Shown one piece after another: positions 63,590 through 64,000 of a DNA stretch of 64,000 nt. The notes beneath the pieces are model-generated. The model was not told the origin of the DNA, ran no database searches, and worked only from the letters and a program-made list of their open reading frames with translations. Within the stretch, counting starts at the first letter, position 1. Every line of letters starts with the position of its first letter. This DNA comes from Xenophilus azovorans DSM 13620 (GTDB lineage Bacteria; Pseudomonadota; Gammaproteobacteria; Burkholderiales; Burkholderiaceae_C). The translations under genes were made by a program, and so were the position numbers. Location: positions 279,567 to 343,566 of the forward strand of contig NZ_KN050766.1 in the NCBI RefSeq assembly GCF_000745855.1. The letters run 5' to 3'.

Positions 63590-64000
63590 GTGCCGCGCAT
63601 CGAGGTCAACCGTTCCGGCGAGATGGAAGCCTTCGTCCAGGTGGTCGACCGGGGCGGCTTTTCGGCCGCCGCGCGCGTGCTGGGGATGACGCCCTCGGCC
63701 GTCAGCAAGCTCGTCGCCCGGCTCGAAGCGCGCCTGGCCGTGCAACTGGTGCACCGCTCCACCCGCAAGCTGCAGCTCACCGCCGAAGGGCGCCACTTCT
63801 ACGAGCGCAGCGTGCGCGTGCTGGCCGACATGGACGAGGCCGAACGTTGCGCCGCCGGCGCCGCGCCGCGCGGGCGGGTCAGCCTCAGCGTCAGCGTGCC
63901 CTTCGGCCAGCACGTGCTGCTGCCGCTGGTGCCGCGGCTGCTGGCCGCCCACCCCGAACTCACGCTGGACCTGAGCCTGACCGACCGCGTCGTGGACCTG
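63590..64000 (+). CDS. LysR-family transcriptional regulator, N-terminal part
   Basis: 137 codons open to the right edge of the window, so the gene is truncated here, not broken. GTG start behind AAGGAAG. The helix-turn-helix is clear (GEMEAFVQVVDRGGFSAAARVLGMTP, SAVSKLVARLEARL, LVHRSTRKLQLTAEG), followed by the beginning of the effector domain (RGRVSLSVSVPFG). Divergent from the MFS exporter, its probable target. Confidence 0.9.
   Translation, partial: MPRIEVNRSGEMEAFVQVVDRGGFSAAARVLGMTPSAVSKLVARLEARLAVQLVHRSTRKLQLTAEGRHFYERSVRVLADMDEAERCAAGAAPRGRVSLSVSVPFGQHVLLPLVPRLLAAHPELTLDLSLTDRVVDL

Overview
The window is about 64 kb of very GC-rich bacterial chromosome with almost no spare DNA. The longest stretch without a gene is about 330 bp. 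I see no rRNA, tRNA, CRISPR array, transposase, phage gene or biosynthetic megasynthase. Gene content and order suggest a beta-proteobacterium of the Burkholderiales, most likely Comamonadaceae (Variovorax/Ramlibacter/Xenophilus-like). The pointers are smc-zipA-ligA, a Bug-type solute receptor next to a porin and a GntR regulator, several acyl-CoA dehydrogenases, and a liv ABC operon embedded among fatty-acid genes. This placement is inference; no marker RNA is present.

Layout. 1-3050: end of cysT, then cysW, cysA (sulfate import) and dsbB, tightly packed. 3100-6330: a lone ParA-like ATPase, a hipBA toxin-antitoxin pair and a lipoprotein. 6423-13178: smc, zipA, ligA (chromosome structure, division, repair). 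13297-22372: a small lipoprotein, def, a DoxX protein, glnD and map, then purL. 22705-28530: tandem universal stress protein, parvulin isomerase, bolA-yciB-msrB-selO read leftward as one overlapping set, and an AraC regulator. 28664-49283: an acyl-catabolism region with an esterase lipoprotein, acyl-CoA ligase, livKHMGF, bifunctional hydratase/3-hydroxyacyl-CoA dehydrogenase, M20 peptidase, thiolase, two PaaI-like thioesterases, two acyl-CoA dehydrogenases, an SDR and an MDR reductase. 49289-55218: a six-gene leftward catabolic/uptake cluster (EthD-like, SDR, alpha/beta hydrolase, epimerase-like SDR, Bug receptor, porin) facing a GntR/FCD regulator across two identical perfect palindromes. 55262-64000: GST-like protein, exported berberine-bridge-type flavoprotein, SDR, SRPBCC protein, azoreductase, LysR, aldo/keto reductase, MFS exporter, and the start of a second LysR gene.

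The least expected signal is a family of GC-rich repeats of about 80 bp. Two copies 34 kb apart are nearly identical and diverged copies also occur. They sit exactly between co-directional genes. At each of these junctions, and at cysT/cysW where the spacer is possibly related, the spacer is itself an open mini-frame of 22-29 codons. Its start touches the preceding stop and its stop touches the next start. One further copy appears to be inserted in frame inside an AidB-like acyl-CoA dehydrogenase. Other points worth checking are an inverted repeat over the hipB start codon, the tandem palindromes at the GntR/porin divergence, and a Walker A lysine-to-arginine change in LivF.
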